A stretch of 25,449 nucleotides of DNA, taken from IMG/VR virus record IMGVR_UViG_3300037076_000064, positions 1-25,449 of that record; one strand, written 5' to 3'. How positions within the stretch are numbered: position 1 is the first letter of the stretch; every line of letters starts with the position of its first letter. The notes under the pieces were generated by a model, which saw only the letters and a list, made by a program, of their open reading frames with translations, had not been told where the DNA came from and did no database searches. The DNA is from a virus. Made by a program: the position numbers and the translations under genes. Shown here in pieces: positions 13,401-21,437 of the stretch.

Positions 13401-13552
13401 TGGCAAATGTATTAAAAATTAACAGAGGCACACTAGACGAACACAACGCACTTCAGACGGCGTTAAAAACTGTGAGTGATGCTCTCGCGCCCAAAGAAGA
13501 ACCAAAAGGACAACCCAGTGACCCTACTGAGGGAGTAACAGTTGGGAAGTAG
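13400..13552 (+). CDS. Small hypothetical protein, 50 aa
   Basis: The ATG shares its A with the glycosyltransferase TAA, and GAGGAG lies 7 nt upstream. The product starts MANVLKINRGTLDEHNALQT and ends in a Pro/Lys/Glu-rich tail. Strong coupling and a good ribosome-binding site argue that it is real. Function unknown. Confidence 0.6.
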   Translation: MANVLKINRGTLDEHNALQTALKTVSDALAPKEEPKGQPSDPTEGVTVGK

Positions 13553-13576
13553 CTCGTAATTTAATGGGTTTTGGAG

Positions 13577-13582
13577 TATAAT
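13577..13582 (+). promoter_or_regulatory. -10 box (TATAAT) of a promoter without a downstream ORF
   Basis: Perfect TATAAT in GGAGTATAATACAC, weak -35. The third copy of the conserved leader hairpin lies 24 nt downstream, but no credible + strand gene follows before 14092. Confidence 0.5.
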
Positions 13583-13803
13583 ACACATTAGCACATCGAT
13601 TTACTTACTGGATACCCCAGAACGAGTAACGAACCACCTTATACAAAGGCGTTCACTGGTCTACCCGACACACGGGCGAAAGAGATTATAAGGCTACCTT
13701 TGTTCAATCCTGACACTGTATAAAACAACTCTTGATGCGAATGAAGCTTTTACAAGCAACTAAACATCAGGTTTAGAGGTATTTTACAACTTGGTTAGAT
13801 GTT
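13583..13803 (+). other. Gene-free stretch, possibly a small RNA
   Basis: All three forward frames have frequent stops and no ribosome-binding site with an ORF. It holds the leader hairpin copy 3, a CCCG/CGGG hairpin near 13660, and ends against the tail of the minus-strand membrane-protein gene. A transcript from the promoter at 13577 would run into that gene antisense. Confidence 0.35.
13607..13620 (+). promoter_or_regulatory. Conserved 5'-leader hairpin, copy 3 (covarying stem)
   Basis: ACTGGATACCCCAG has the form of the copies at 6704 and 20749, with the same TACC loop end. The stem pair T-A is replaced by G-C on both sides (CTGG/CCAG), a compensatory change. Confidence 0.45.
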
Positions 13804-13995
13804 TTAAGAGTCAGACTTCTTACCCTTAACGTTATCGTAATAGTACATAATGACTACACCGCCCAGAAAGAGTACGGCGGCTTGCTTAACGTAATCTGGT
13901 ACATCTCCGTACAGTATTATGCTTATCTGCCATAACCCGCCAAAACAAACTCCGAACGCACCAAGCGAATAGATAAGATTGTCTAGTTTTCCCAT
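13804..13995 (-). CDS. Small membrane protein, holin-like
   Basis: 63 residues starting at the ATG at 13995 on the - strand. Two hydrophobic segments (about 8-28, LIYSLGAFGVCFGGLWQISII, and 37-53, QAAVLFLGGVVIMYYY) are joined by a short acidic turn, and a lysine-rich tail follows. The size and two-pass layout suit a holin or a small accessory membrane protein, but no specific holin family is recognised and no endolysin is adjacent. It is the only clear gene on the - strand. It is divergent to the CAP gene, with its own TGATATAAT promoter, and probably has a leaderless mRNA. Confidence 0.6.
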   Translation of the reverse strand: MGKLDNLIYSLGAFGVCFGGLWQISIILYGDVPDYVKQAAVLFLGGVVIMYYYDNVKGKKSDS

Positions 13996-14001
13996 ATCTG
14001 G

Positions 14002-14010
14002 ATTATATCA
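14002..14010 (-). promoter_or_regulatory. Extended -10 promoter for the minus-strand gene
   Basis: Read on the - strand this is TGATATAAT, followed by CCAGAT and the ATG. Only 6 nt separate the box from the start codon, which puts the expected first transcribed base at the A of ATG. Confidence 0.6.
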
Positions 14011-14056
14011 GTTTATTTGTTATGAGGGGATAGTCACCCAAAAGTGTACTACTGCA

Positions 14057-14085
14057 TTGACTTTCGTACAACGATGTTGTATAAT
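14057..14085 (+). promoter_or_regulatory. Sigma70 promoter of the CAP gene
   Basis: TTGACT (14057-14062), a 17-nt spacer and TATAAT (14080-14085): the best full promoter in the window. The ATG follows 6 nt after the -10 box. Confidence 0.8.
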
Positions 14086-14091
14086 GGGGAT

Positions 14092-14652
14092 ATGCGAAAG
14101 ATTGTAGTATTTACCATTTCAGCCGTTCTGCTCATCACATTGAGTGTTAGTGCTGCTTTTGCCGTAAACAAGTCTACAACGCCTGTTACGACTCGTACTA
14201 AGAGCGTTACCGCCAACGTACAGGTTACAAAGTTTGACCCATCTCCAGTAATTGATTTGAACCTAGTGGGGCAACTTGTTAATGGTGAGCGTGAAAAAGT
14301 TGGGTTACAGCCACTAGTGCGTGACCCATTGCTTGATAGATCTGCACAGGATAAATGTACCGATATGATTACAAAAGATTATTGGGCGCACAATGCACCG
14401 GATGGAAGTACCCCGTGGCACTTCATTAGTAAATACAATGTCTATAAATTGGCTGGCGAGAACCTTGCGTATGGTCAAAAAAACTCTCAGAGGGTAGTTT
14501 CTAGCTGGATGAATAGCCCAGACCACCGATCAAATATATTAGATATAAACTTTACAAACGTAGGTTATGCCCAGTGTGAATACGCTAAAGACTCAAAAGA
14601 AGGTGACAATACACTTATAGTCCAATACTTTACTGATAATCCAACAAATTAA
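14092..14652 (+). CDS. Secreted CAP-domain (SCP/YkwD-like) protein
   Basis: 186 residues from ATG 14092. An upstream in-frame start at 14044 would lie before the promoter. Residues 1-24 form a classic signal peptide (MRKIVVFTISAVLLI..., cleavage likely after AFA), followed by a Thr-rich linker. The CAP domain spans about 58-182: LVNGEREKVGLQPLVRD, DKCTDMITKDYWAHNAPDG, LAGENLAYG, VSSWMNSPDHRSNIL and FTNVGYAQC. Two cysteines could form a disulfide outside the cell. CAP proteins of bacteria are secreted, with diverse or unknown roles. A full promoter before it and a terminator after it make it an autonomous cargo (moron) gene, probably acquired from a host. Confidence 0.87.
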   Translation: MRKIVVFTISAVLLITLSVSAAFAVNKSTTPVTTRTKSVTANVQVTKFDPSPVIDLNLVGQLVNGEREKVGLQPLVRDPLLDRSAQDKCTDMITKDYWAHNAPDGSTPWHFISKYNVYKLAGENLAYGQKNSQRVVSSWMNSPDHRSNILDINFTNVGYAQCEYAKDSKEGDNTLIVQYFTDNPTN

Positions 14653-14674
14653 ATAAAACTCCTAACCAAGTTGT

Positions 14675-14702
14675 AAACTCCTCAAACCAAAAGAGGAGTT
14701 TT
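14675..14702 (+). terminator. Terminator hairpin that contains the next gene's ribosome-binding site
   Basis: AAACTCCTC (14675-14683) pairs perfectly with GAGGAGTTT (14693-14701), 9-nt loop, with TTTT at 14699-14702. GAGGAG is also the ribosome-binding site for ATG 14705. A second AAACTCCT at 14656-14663 could pair with the same strand. Confidence 0.7.
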
Positions 14703-14704
14703 AT

Positions 14705-15907
14705 ATGTCAGTAAGTGCCACATTCGGAGCTGGCTCCCAATACAATTCGGTTCTCAATAATACCCCAACTACGGGTACGTATCGCAATTATCTTCAGTCA
14801 ATTGCAAACACGGGTGGAATAAACGCCCAAGAAGCTGGCGCGCTTCTGCAAGTTGCTGGTGATGACGGCAAACTTAACTCACAATTTCTATCTGACCCTT
14901 ACGGATATACTAATACCTCAACAGGTCATATCGTAAGTAATGGAACGGGTTACGGGCCACAGGGCGCGTCTTCTCTAAATGATATTTATTACGGAGCATA
15001 CTCAGATGGGCAGAATGGTAAGGTGTTAGGAGCTAGTACTGCGTCCAGTAATGGCTCTGGCTCAGGCTCCGGCTCCGGTACAAGCAATGGCTACACCGCA
15101 GCAGATGTAACCTACCTACAAGGACAACTAGCACAGTATGACCGCCTACTTGCATCTCTCGGCGTCACAGAACAAACAGGTTTACAAAATCTTGGCAACG
15201 ATTATGCGACGACCAACAGCCGTGCCCTCCAAGACCAAGCAGTCGCTGACAAAGCCTACAATACCCAAGACCAACAGAACCAAACATCAAAGCTCAATTC
15301 ACTCAACAAGATAAACGACTCAGCGGACAATACCTACAACGGTATCATGCGTAACCTCGGTATTCATGGTGCTGGCGTATCAAGCGCAGCTCAAATCCTC
15401 GCACCGTATGCCGTATCAAAGCAAGCCGGTTCACAACGTGCCGACCAGTTCCAAACATTCGGTGACAACGCCGCAACTATCGCCGCATCACGCGAAGCAA
15501 ACAAAACGAAGTACCAACGTCTCTTTGAAGACCTAACCGGGCAAAGAGATAAGGCTACCAGTGACTTCAAGCAAGGTTTAGTAAACCAACAGAATACTAT
15601 CCTTGGTTCTAAGGCTCAGGCAGATGTACAACTTGCAAACGCTCAGGGTGGTAATGCTAAGACCGCTATGTCTGACTACTACAGTAAAATGGCAATCAAC
15701 CAGAATACCCTTGATAACCTTATCCGTCAGTACACAACTAACGCATATACCTATGCACCAATCAGCACTGACCCAGCCAACCAAGCACAGTACACTACTG
15801 ACCCACAGGCACTCGCTGGTAACTCAATCGCTACTGACCCAACCGCTACGGATGTAAACGCATACTTACCATACTTCCAGCAGAAAAAAGATTTAGGGCT
15901 ACTTTAG
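14705..15907 (+). CDS. Putative virion protein, 400 aa
   Basis: The start follows GAGGAG within the upstream hairpin. The protein has a Gly/Asn/Ser/Thr-rich N-terminus, a low-complexity linker of Ser-Gly repeats (about residues 117-125) and then a Gln/Asn/Ala-rich helical half (DVTYLQGQLAQYDRLLASL; QKKDLGLL at the end). No enzyme motif is seen. Position right before the 1,599-residue protein suggests an internal or ejection virion protein (inference). No homologous family is recognised. Confidence 0.65.
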   Translation: MSVSATFGAGSQYNSVLNNTPTTGTYRNYLQSIANTGGINAQEAGALLQVAGDDGKLNSQFLSDPYGYTNTSTGHIVSNGTGYGPQGASSLNDIYYGAYSDGQNGKVLGASTASSNGSGSGSGSGTSNGYTAADVTYLQGQLAQYDRLLASLGVTEQTGLQNLGNDYATTNSRALQDQAVADKAYNTQDQQNQTSKLNSLNKINDSADNTYNGIMRNLGIHGAGVSSAAQILAPYAVSKQAGSQRADQFQTFGDNAATIAASREANKTKYQRLFEDLTGQRDKATSDFKQGLVNQQNTILGSKAQADVQLANAQGGNAKTAMSDYYSKMAINQNTLDNLIRQYTTNAYTYAPISTDPANQAQYTTDPQALAGNSIATDPTATDVNAYLPYFQQKKDLGLL

Positions 15908-15920
15908 AAAGGAGCTTGAG

Positions 15921-18900
15921 ATGGCTTCCTTCTGGAGTAAACTCAAAGATCAAATTATTCCTTGGGATGGTGGTAAATCGTGGAGCAATCAGAATGTTAA
16001 ACCACAACCTGCTCGCGCACCATCAGTTCAGGCAAGTTCGCAAAACGTCATAAAATCTAGCCCGATGCAGATAAGTGCAATCAGTAAACTTAGCACTCCG
16101 AGTATGAGAGTGCCAACATTCAACGCACCTAAAATAAATATGCCTACAATATCGAGCAATCCAATTGCAAGGGTGGCGAATACTCTACATAACGACATTG
16201 TTCAACCAATCAAGCGTGATGTAGTGGCTCCTGTTTCTCATGCCGTAGGTAATATCGTAACCGCTGGAGTAACCCCAGGTGGCGCAGCTAATCCTCTTGG
16301 CTTAGGTGTGCAACGCTCACTCATTGGAACCGCCCAAGCAGCATCAGGACTTTATGACCTTGCTTCTCCTGGTACAGGTACAAATAGATTTAGCCAATAC
16401 TTGAATAAGCAAGCACTCTCCACAGATAAACAAGGCGCTGCCTCAATTCACCCTAACTTGTACAAGGCGGGTCAGTTAGTTGGTGACTTGGCGACATTCA
16501 ACATGGCAGGAAGGGCAGCAAAAGCAGTCGGAGTAATCCCACGAGTATCGCGAGTAGTCGCGCCTGTTTCTAGGGTCATAGCGCCTGTCGAAAATGCAGT
16601 GGCACGAACTGTAGCACCTCTCGCCGAAAAAGGCTTTGGCGGGCGCGTAGTAGCTGGAGCAGCGAAGAATATCGCTAATCCTGCATACCAAGGTGCAAAC
16701 GCAGCATACACAGCCCTACAAGTAGGTAAAGATGCCTCTCGTGGCACAAAGATAACCCCTCAAAACGTCGCTATACAAAACACTATAGGTGGTGTGGGGT
16801 TCCCAGTTGCAGGTTCACTTGGTAAAGAAGTCGTCGCACCAGTCGTTAAAGCGGGTGAAAATGCCATAAGAAGTACCGGACTGATCGCGCCATCACGATT
16901 GAACCCTACTGAGGTTATGCACCTAGGTAACTTCATGGATGCTCGCGGAACAAGGGCAATGACAAACGATGTATATAACAAGGGTATCGCAGCAGCACAA
17001 AAAGCCGGTGTAGACACTAATAACGTTGCAGCCGTAGACCAACTTCTCGGCGCACATCGAACCTTTGAAACACAGAAAGCTCAACGCGCAGCCTCTATAC
17101 AAGGGTTGAAAACTCAAGCTAAAGCTATGCTTCCACAAAATGAACGTGGTTCAGCACCTCTTAATAGCCCACTTATGCCCTTGAATAAGATTGTTGCTAA
17201 AGGTGCAGCCAAGCAACCCGAAACAATACTGTTCAATGGTAAGCCTCACGAAGTTGTACAAACCATCAAATCAGGGAACGATACCAAGTATCAACTACGC
17301 GATAGCAAAGGCAATGAAATATGGACGAATCAGGCCGGACTTGACACTGCTCGTAAAACACCTAAAAACTCAACAGTTCCTCAAGACCTGGTGCAAAAAG
17401 ATGTATCAACTGCAAAACCCCAACAAGTACTAGACCAATCAGTACCGCAGCAACCGTTACCATCACAAGCCCCACTAGAAACCCCAAAAAATCTTTCAGG
17501 AAATGTCTCATCTGTCGATAATGTAACACCACTTGGAAAGAATGTCGAGCGCATCATAAACAACGGCGCGCAGGTAAAAGATAAATCCCTTAATGCTCGT
17601 CTTGCTAATCAGGATAAATACCCCCAGGGTGTAAAAGATATGCTCAGTGGTACTTATGTCGAGCAGACTAACGCACAAACTATTAAAGATGCTAAGGCAC
17701 TTATATACCATGACCCTCAAGCGGCAGAAATACGCGCACTTGCCCCGAAGAACGCCGTAGATGTACAGATAGGTGCTGAACTATTTACCAAGTACACATC
17801 AGAGGGGAACTTTGCTAAGGCTGTAGACTTCGTAAACGCGGCAGACTCTACCACTCATGGTCAGATGATTCAGATACTTTCACAGTACGATCGGACTACC
17901 CCACAGGGCGCAGTCAAGTATGCTCAAGCTGCAATCAAGAACTACAACAAGGTACACGCTAACTCACCACTTGAACTAGACACAAAGACCATCGAGGACA
18001 TCGTAAAACAAGCAGAAGCTATCCAAAAAATGCCACAAGGTAAAGAGAGAAATATAGCCTCTCAAACTCTGATGCAAACTGTAGACAAGTTGATACCGTC
18101 AACAAAAACTGATAAAGCTATTACTCTATGGAAAGCTGGACTTCTTACTTCCCCAAGAACCCATCTAAGAAACATTGTAGGGAACGCAGTCCACGGTGCA
18201 GCAGAACTAGCCAAAGACCCGATTGCTGCTGCTAACGATATGCTACTAAAGACAAAGACTGGCAAGCGTACCCTTACCGCAACAGCTCGCGGAACCATCA
18301 GTGGCGCAGGAGAGGGTCTATCTGTCGCCAAAACAATCATGCAAACAGGCTTCGACCCGTCAAATGATATATCTAAGTTCGATATTCATAAGGTGAACTG
18401 GGGTACTGGCCCAATGGGTAAAGCAGCAAAGGCGTACACCAACTTTGTATTTAATACGCTATCCGTCGAAGATAAAGTGTTCTACCACTCCTCATTTAGA
18501 CGCTCTATGTACGACCAAGCTGGAGCAGCCGCAATCAATGTCGGCAAACGTGGAGACAGAGCGTTCATACAGAACCTTGTAGACAACCCTACGGCTGACA
18601 TGCTCAAAAACGCGACTCAAGACGCGTCTGTTGCTGTATTCAAGGATAAGAACGCCCTATCGACTGCCGTACAAGGTTTCAAAAAAGGGCTTAAAAAAGG
18701 TGGTGCAGTAGGTAATGCTGCCGGCGAACTAACCATGCCGTTCACTGGTGTGCCATCAAGCATAGCAGGACAGATGCTTGCTTACTCACCTATAGGACTT
18801 GGTAAGGGTATGTTTCATGATGCCCGATTGCTTCGTGGTAAAGTAACAGCTAAAGATGTGCCAGCATTGCAGCGTAAGGCTTCCCAAGAAGTTGGCCGTG

Positions 18901-20720
18901 GTGTTGTCGGTTCAGGCATACTCGGACTTGGTGCTTACCTTACTTCCCAAGGTTTAATGACTGGTAATGCTAAAGACGCAGCCGAAGCTGACCAATGGAA
19001 ACTTGAGGGCAAACAAGCTAACTCTATCCTTATAGGTGGCAAGTGGCGCTCAATTAACTCGATAGGCCCAGAAGCTATGATTATGCTTGCCGGTTCGAAG
19101 GTTCAGAATGACCCTAACTCAGCTCTCGGTAACATAGGTAAGGACTTTACTAACCAGACATTCCTAGCAGGTGTACAAGCCCCATTAAACGCCATAAACG
19201 ACCCGGCACGGTACGCCGGTAGTTATGTACCAAATCAAATAGCCTCGCTCATACCTAACATCGTAAAAGATACCTCCAAGGCTTTTGACTCAACTGCGCG
19301 TGAAACAAAAGTTACTAAGAACATGCCAGCCACAACCTTGAACACACTCAAGAGTGGTATACCATTCTTACGCAATAACCTGTTGCCATCTCGTGATGTT
19401 CTAGGTAACCCAATCAAGCAGGAGCCAACAGGCGTAGGTGCATATATAGACCTGTTCAACTCGAAGACACCTATAAAAACACCAGTCGTGAATGAACTAT
19501 CTCGGTTGTTTAATGTTGGTTCAAGTGCTACTCCAAGCGCTCTCGGCCCAGATAACACTATCTATGGGAACAAAGTAAACCTTACCCCACAGCAATTGAA
19601 TACGCTCGAATCAACTGGTGGTCAACAAGTACGCAGCCAATTAGACACTCTAATTACAACTACAGACTACAAAGCTCTTGACGATTCAGGCAAGCAGAAA
19701 GCAATACAAGACCTAGTAACTAAACTTCAGACTGGTGCGAAGAAAGATCTATTTGTACAAGGTGGTCTAACGTCAAGTAATAAATATGCTACTTCTAAAG
19801 ATGCACCGAAAAACCCACTAGAACGTCTTGGGTTATATGGTAGTGCAATAATACACGACCCAAAGAACAACATCGCTAACGTCGCAAGAGGTATCTTCAC
19901 GACTGACCGCGCTAGGAAAATGACGGGCAATACTTTAATCCTTGAGAGAAACAACGGACTATCCACGATGGACGGTGGCAATACGAACGCTCAAGTAGAT
20001 CATAAAGTACCACTCTCACTCGGTGGCTCGAACGACAAAAGCAACATACAGTACCTAACTACTACCGACAACCAAAAGAAAGCACAGTATGAAGTCCAAC
20101 TAGGCAAGAGGCTTGCCAACAAAGAGATAGACAAAGCCGAAGCTGTTCGTTTAATGACTGAGTACAACAAGAAACTAACCCCTGTAAGCCCTGGGGTAGA
20201 CATCAGTAAAATAAACACGACATCACCACTTGATGCGACAACCTACAGCATAGTAAAAGACCTCTACGCGAAAGATAATAAAACCTATGAGAATATTACG
20301 AATCCCAAAGGTAACACTGTCCATCTTAACAGCGATGGCAAATGGGTTTCTACTGGGAAAACTGACCTTGCCAAAACAAAGGCAAAAGACACCATAACCG
20401 CTAAATATCCGAAAGATGTACAAGATTTCTATAACCTAACTAAAGCTGAACAGAGTGCCTACTTCGCTAAAGATAGCGCAACTGCTACAAAACTGTACAA
20501 CCAGGCGAAACAGATGGACGGTGAACTTGTCGCTCAGGGTGCTTCGAGTAAGTTCGGAGCGACTAAGAGTACAGCAAAGAGTTCAGGTACTTCAAGTAAG
20601 AAAACAGCTAGCGCCAAAAAAGCAACAAAATCAAAACTCACATTCAAACCAATAGCAACTTCAACAAACAGTGCCATGTTTGCACTTCTTAAATCCGCTA
20701 AGATAGGGAAAAAGTCGTGA
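15921..20720 (+). CDS. Giant internal virion / polyvalent-type protein with C-terminal HNH motif
   Basis: 1,599 residues, AAAGGAG before the ATG. The N-terminal 300 residues are Pro/Val/Ala-rich with amphipathic repeats (VSRVVAPVSRVIAPVENAVA). Residues about 1150-1195 (NNLLPSRDVLGNPI, VVNELSRLF) resemble the LPD38-type segment of large phage polyvalent proteins, from memory. Residues about 1340-1400 contain QVDHKVPLSLGGSNDKSNIQYL, an HNH nuclease core with the DH and N-x-x-x-L parts. The C-terminus is Ser/Lys/Thr-rich. Such proteins are packed in the head and injected with DNA, sometimes acting against host functions. No RNA-polymerase motifs were noticed. Confidence 0.65.
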   Translation: MASFWSKLKDQIIPWDGGKSWSNQNVKPQPARAPSVQASSQNVIKSSPMQISAISKLSTPSMRVPTFNAPKINMPTISSNPIARVANTLHNDIVQPIKRDVVAPVSHAVGNIVTAGVTPGGAANPLGLGVQRSLIGTAQAASGLYDLASPGTGTNRFSQYLNKQALSTDKQGAASIHPNLYKAGQLVGDLATFNMAGRAAKAVGVIPRVSRVVAPVSRVIAPVENAVARTVAPLAEKGFGGRVVAGAAKNIANPAYQGANAAYTALQVGKDASRGTKITPQNVAIQNTIGGVGFPVAGSLGKEVVAPVVKAGENAIRSTGLIAPSRLNPTEVMHLGNFMDARGTRAMTNDVYNKGIAAAQKAGVDTNNVAAVDQLLGAHRTFETQKAQRAASIQGLKTQAKAMLPQNERGSAPLNSPLMPLNKIVAKGAAKQPETILFNGKPHEVVQTIKSGNDTKYQLRDSKGNEIWTNQAGLDTARKTPKNSTVPQDLVQKDVSTAKPQQVLDQSVPQQPLPSQAPLETPKNLSGNVSSVDNVTPLGKNVERIINNGAQVKDKSLNARLANQDKYPQGVKDMLSGTYVEQTNAQTIKDAKALIYHDPQAAEIRALAPKNAVDVQIGAELFTKYTSEGNFAKAVDFVNAADSTTHGQMIQILSQYDRTTPQGAVKYAQAAIKNYNKVHANSPLELDTKTIEDIVKQAEAIQKMPQGKERNIASQTLMQTVDKLIPSTKTDKAITLWKAGLLTSPRTHLRNIVGNAVHGAAELAKDPIAAANDMLLKTKTGKRTLTATARGTISGAGEGLSVAKTIMQTGFDPSNDISKFDIHKVNWGTGPMGKAAKAYTNFVFNTLSVEDKVFYHSSFRRSMYDQAGAAAINVGKRGDRAFIQNLVDNPTADMLKNATQDASVAVFKDKNALSTAVQGFKKGLKKGGAVGNAAGELTMPFTGVPSSIAGQMLAYSPIGLGKGMFHDARLLRGKVTAKDVPALQRKASQEVGRGVVGSGILGLGAYLTSQGLMTGNAKDAAEADQWKLEGKQANSILIGGKWRSINSIGPEAMIMLAGSKVQNDPNSALGNIGKDFTNQTFLAGVQAPLNAINDPARYAGSYVPNQIASLIPNIVKDTSKAFDSTARETKVTKNMPATTLNTLKSGIPFLRNNLLPSRDVLGNPIKQEPTGVGAYIDLFNSKTPIKTPVVNELSRLFNVGSSATPSALGPDNTIYGNKVNLTPQQLNTLESTGGQQVRSQLDTLITTTDYKALDDSGKQKAIQDLVTKLQTGAKKDLFVQGGLTSSNKYATSKDAPKNPLERLGLYGSAIIHDPKNNIANVARGIFTTDRARKMTGNTLILERNNGLSTMDGGNTNAQVDHKVPLSLGGSNDKSNIQYLTTTDNQKKAQYEVQLGKRLANKEIDKAEAVRLMTEYNKKLTPVSPGVDISKINTTSPLDATTYSIVKDLYAKDNKTYENITNPKGNTVHLNSDGKWVSTGKTDLAKTKAKDTITAKYPKDVQDFYNLTKAEQSAYFAKDSATATKLYNQAKQMDGELVAQGASSKFGATKSTAKSSGTSSKKTASAKKATKSKLTFKPIATSTNSAMFALLKSAKIGKKS

Positions 20721-20725
20721 GAATA

Positions 20726-20734
20726 TGCTATAAT
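20726..20734 (+). promoter_or_regulatory. Extended -10 promoter (TGCTATAAT)
   Basis: TGCTATAATGTAACC lies just after the giant virion gene, identical in its TGCTATAATG core to 2881 and 11104. It should drive the tail genes. The conserved leader hairpin follows 15 nt downstream. Confidence 0.65.
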
Positions 20735-20748
20735 GTAACCAATAAACT

Positions 20749-20768
20749 ACTGTATACCACAGCGTTTT
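20749..20768 (+). promoter_or_regulatory. Conserved 5'-leader hairpin, copy 2
   Basis: ACTGTATACCACAGCGTTTT differs from the copy at 6704-6723 at one loop position. The stem is CTGT/ACAG and the loop ATACC. Confidence 0.55.
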
Positions 20769-20786
20769 TGAAAGAAAGCGCTCAAT

Positions 20787-21434
20787 ATGCAGTTCTCCGA
20801 ATTCGTAGCACTTGTATGGCTAAAATACAGAGGTAAAGGTGCAGACAAATCACCATCCAACGGCGAACCGCGCTGGAATAACATACTTGCTATCACTAAC
20901 CAAAAAGTCTGTGAGAAGTGGGCGAAAGACCCTGATAATAACTGGGGTTCACTATTCCGCATAGATACCCTTGTCGCTGCTGATGTCGTAAACCTCTCGG
21001 CCGACTTTGCCAAAGTATCTGACACTATCTCTGTTGTACTAAATGGTAACACTTACTACTTTGCCTGTGTTCCTCCACAGAAACGCAATGTATATGCAGA
21101 TTCTTGCTATGTATCAGGGCTAGACGGGGCGAAGACTCTTACCTTTACTAAAGGTATACCGACGCTATTTGTGGGCGGTTCACTCTCTGTACCCATAAAC
21201 TACAAACCCGCAAAAATTGTAGACGGAACTAGCACTGTTATTTGCGATAGTCTCGAATGGCTAAAGTGTGAAGTCGCAGCAGAGATGGCACAAGGCGACC
21301 CATCAAAAGACGACAAATACCCTGACCTCGTAGCTGAAGCATCAAACGAATACACAAAAATGGTTCTAGCCAATCAGGGTGTAGGTTTTGACCAACCGCT
21401 TGAGGCTACCACTGATATGGAAGACATGGCTTAA
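20787..21434 (+). CDS. Putative head-tail connector or tail protein, 215 aa
   Basis: The gene starts shortly after the conserved leader hairpin, with only a weak GAAAGAAAG upstream. The helical N-terminus (SEFVALVWLKYRGKGADKSP, ITNQKVCEKWAKD) is followed by a beta-rich middle (SVVLNGNTYYFACVPPQKR, TLFVGGSLSVPINY) and an acidic tail. Order just before the tail-hub-like gene suggests a connector or tail adaptor (inference). No family is recognised. The next gene begins after only 3 nt. Confidence 0.55.
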   Translation: MQFSEFVALVWLKYRGKGADKSPSNGEPRWNNILAITNQKVCEKWAKDPDNNWGSLFRIDTLVAADVVNLSADFAKVSDTISVVLNGNTYYFACVPPQKRNVYADSCYVSGLDGAKTLTFTKGIPTLFVGGSLSVPINYKPAKIVDGTSTVICDSLEWLKCEVAAEMAQGDPSKDDKYPDLVAEASNEYTKMVLANQGVGFDQPLEATTDMEDMA

Positions 21435-21437
21435 GAG

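Noticed and set aside
14044-14091. Extension of the CAP protein upstream to 14044
   Set aside because: The extra codons span the -35 and -10 boxes and would mask the signal peptide.
15921-20720. N4-type virion RNA polymerase
   Set aside because: The protein is less than half the usual size, I saw no polymerase motifs, and promoters here are host sigma70-like.
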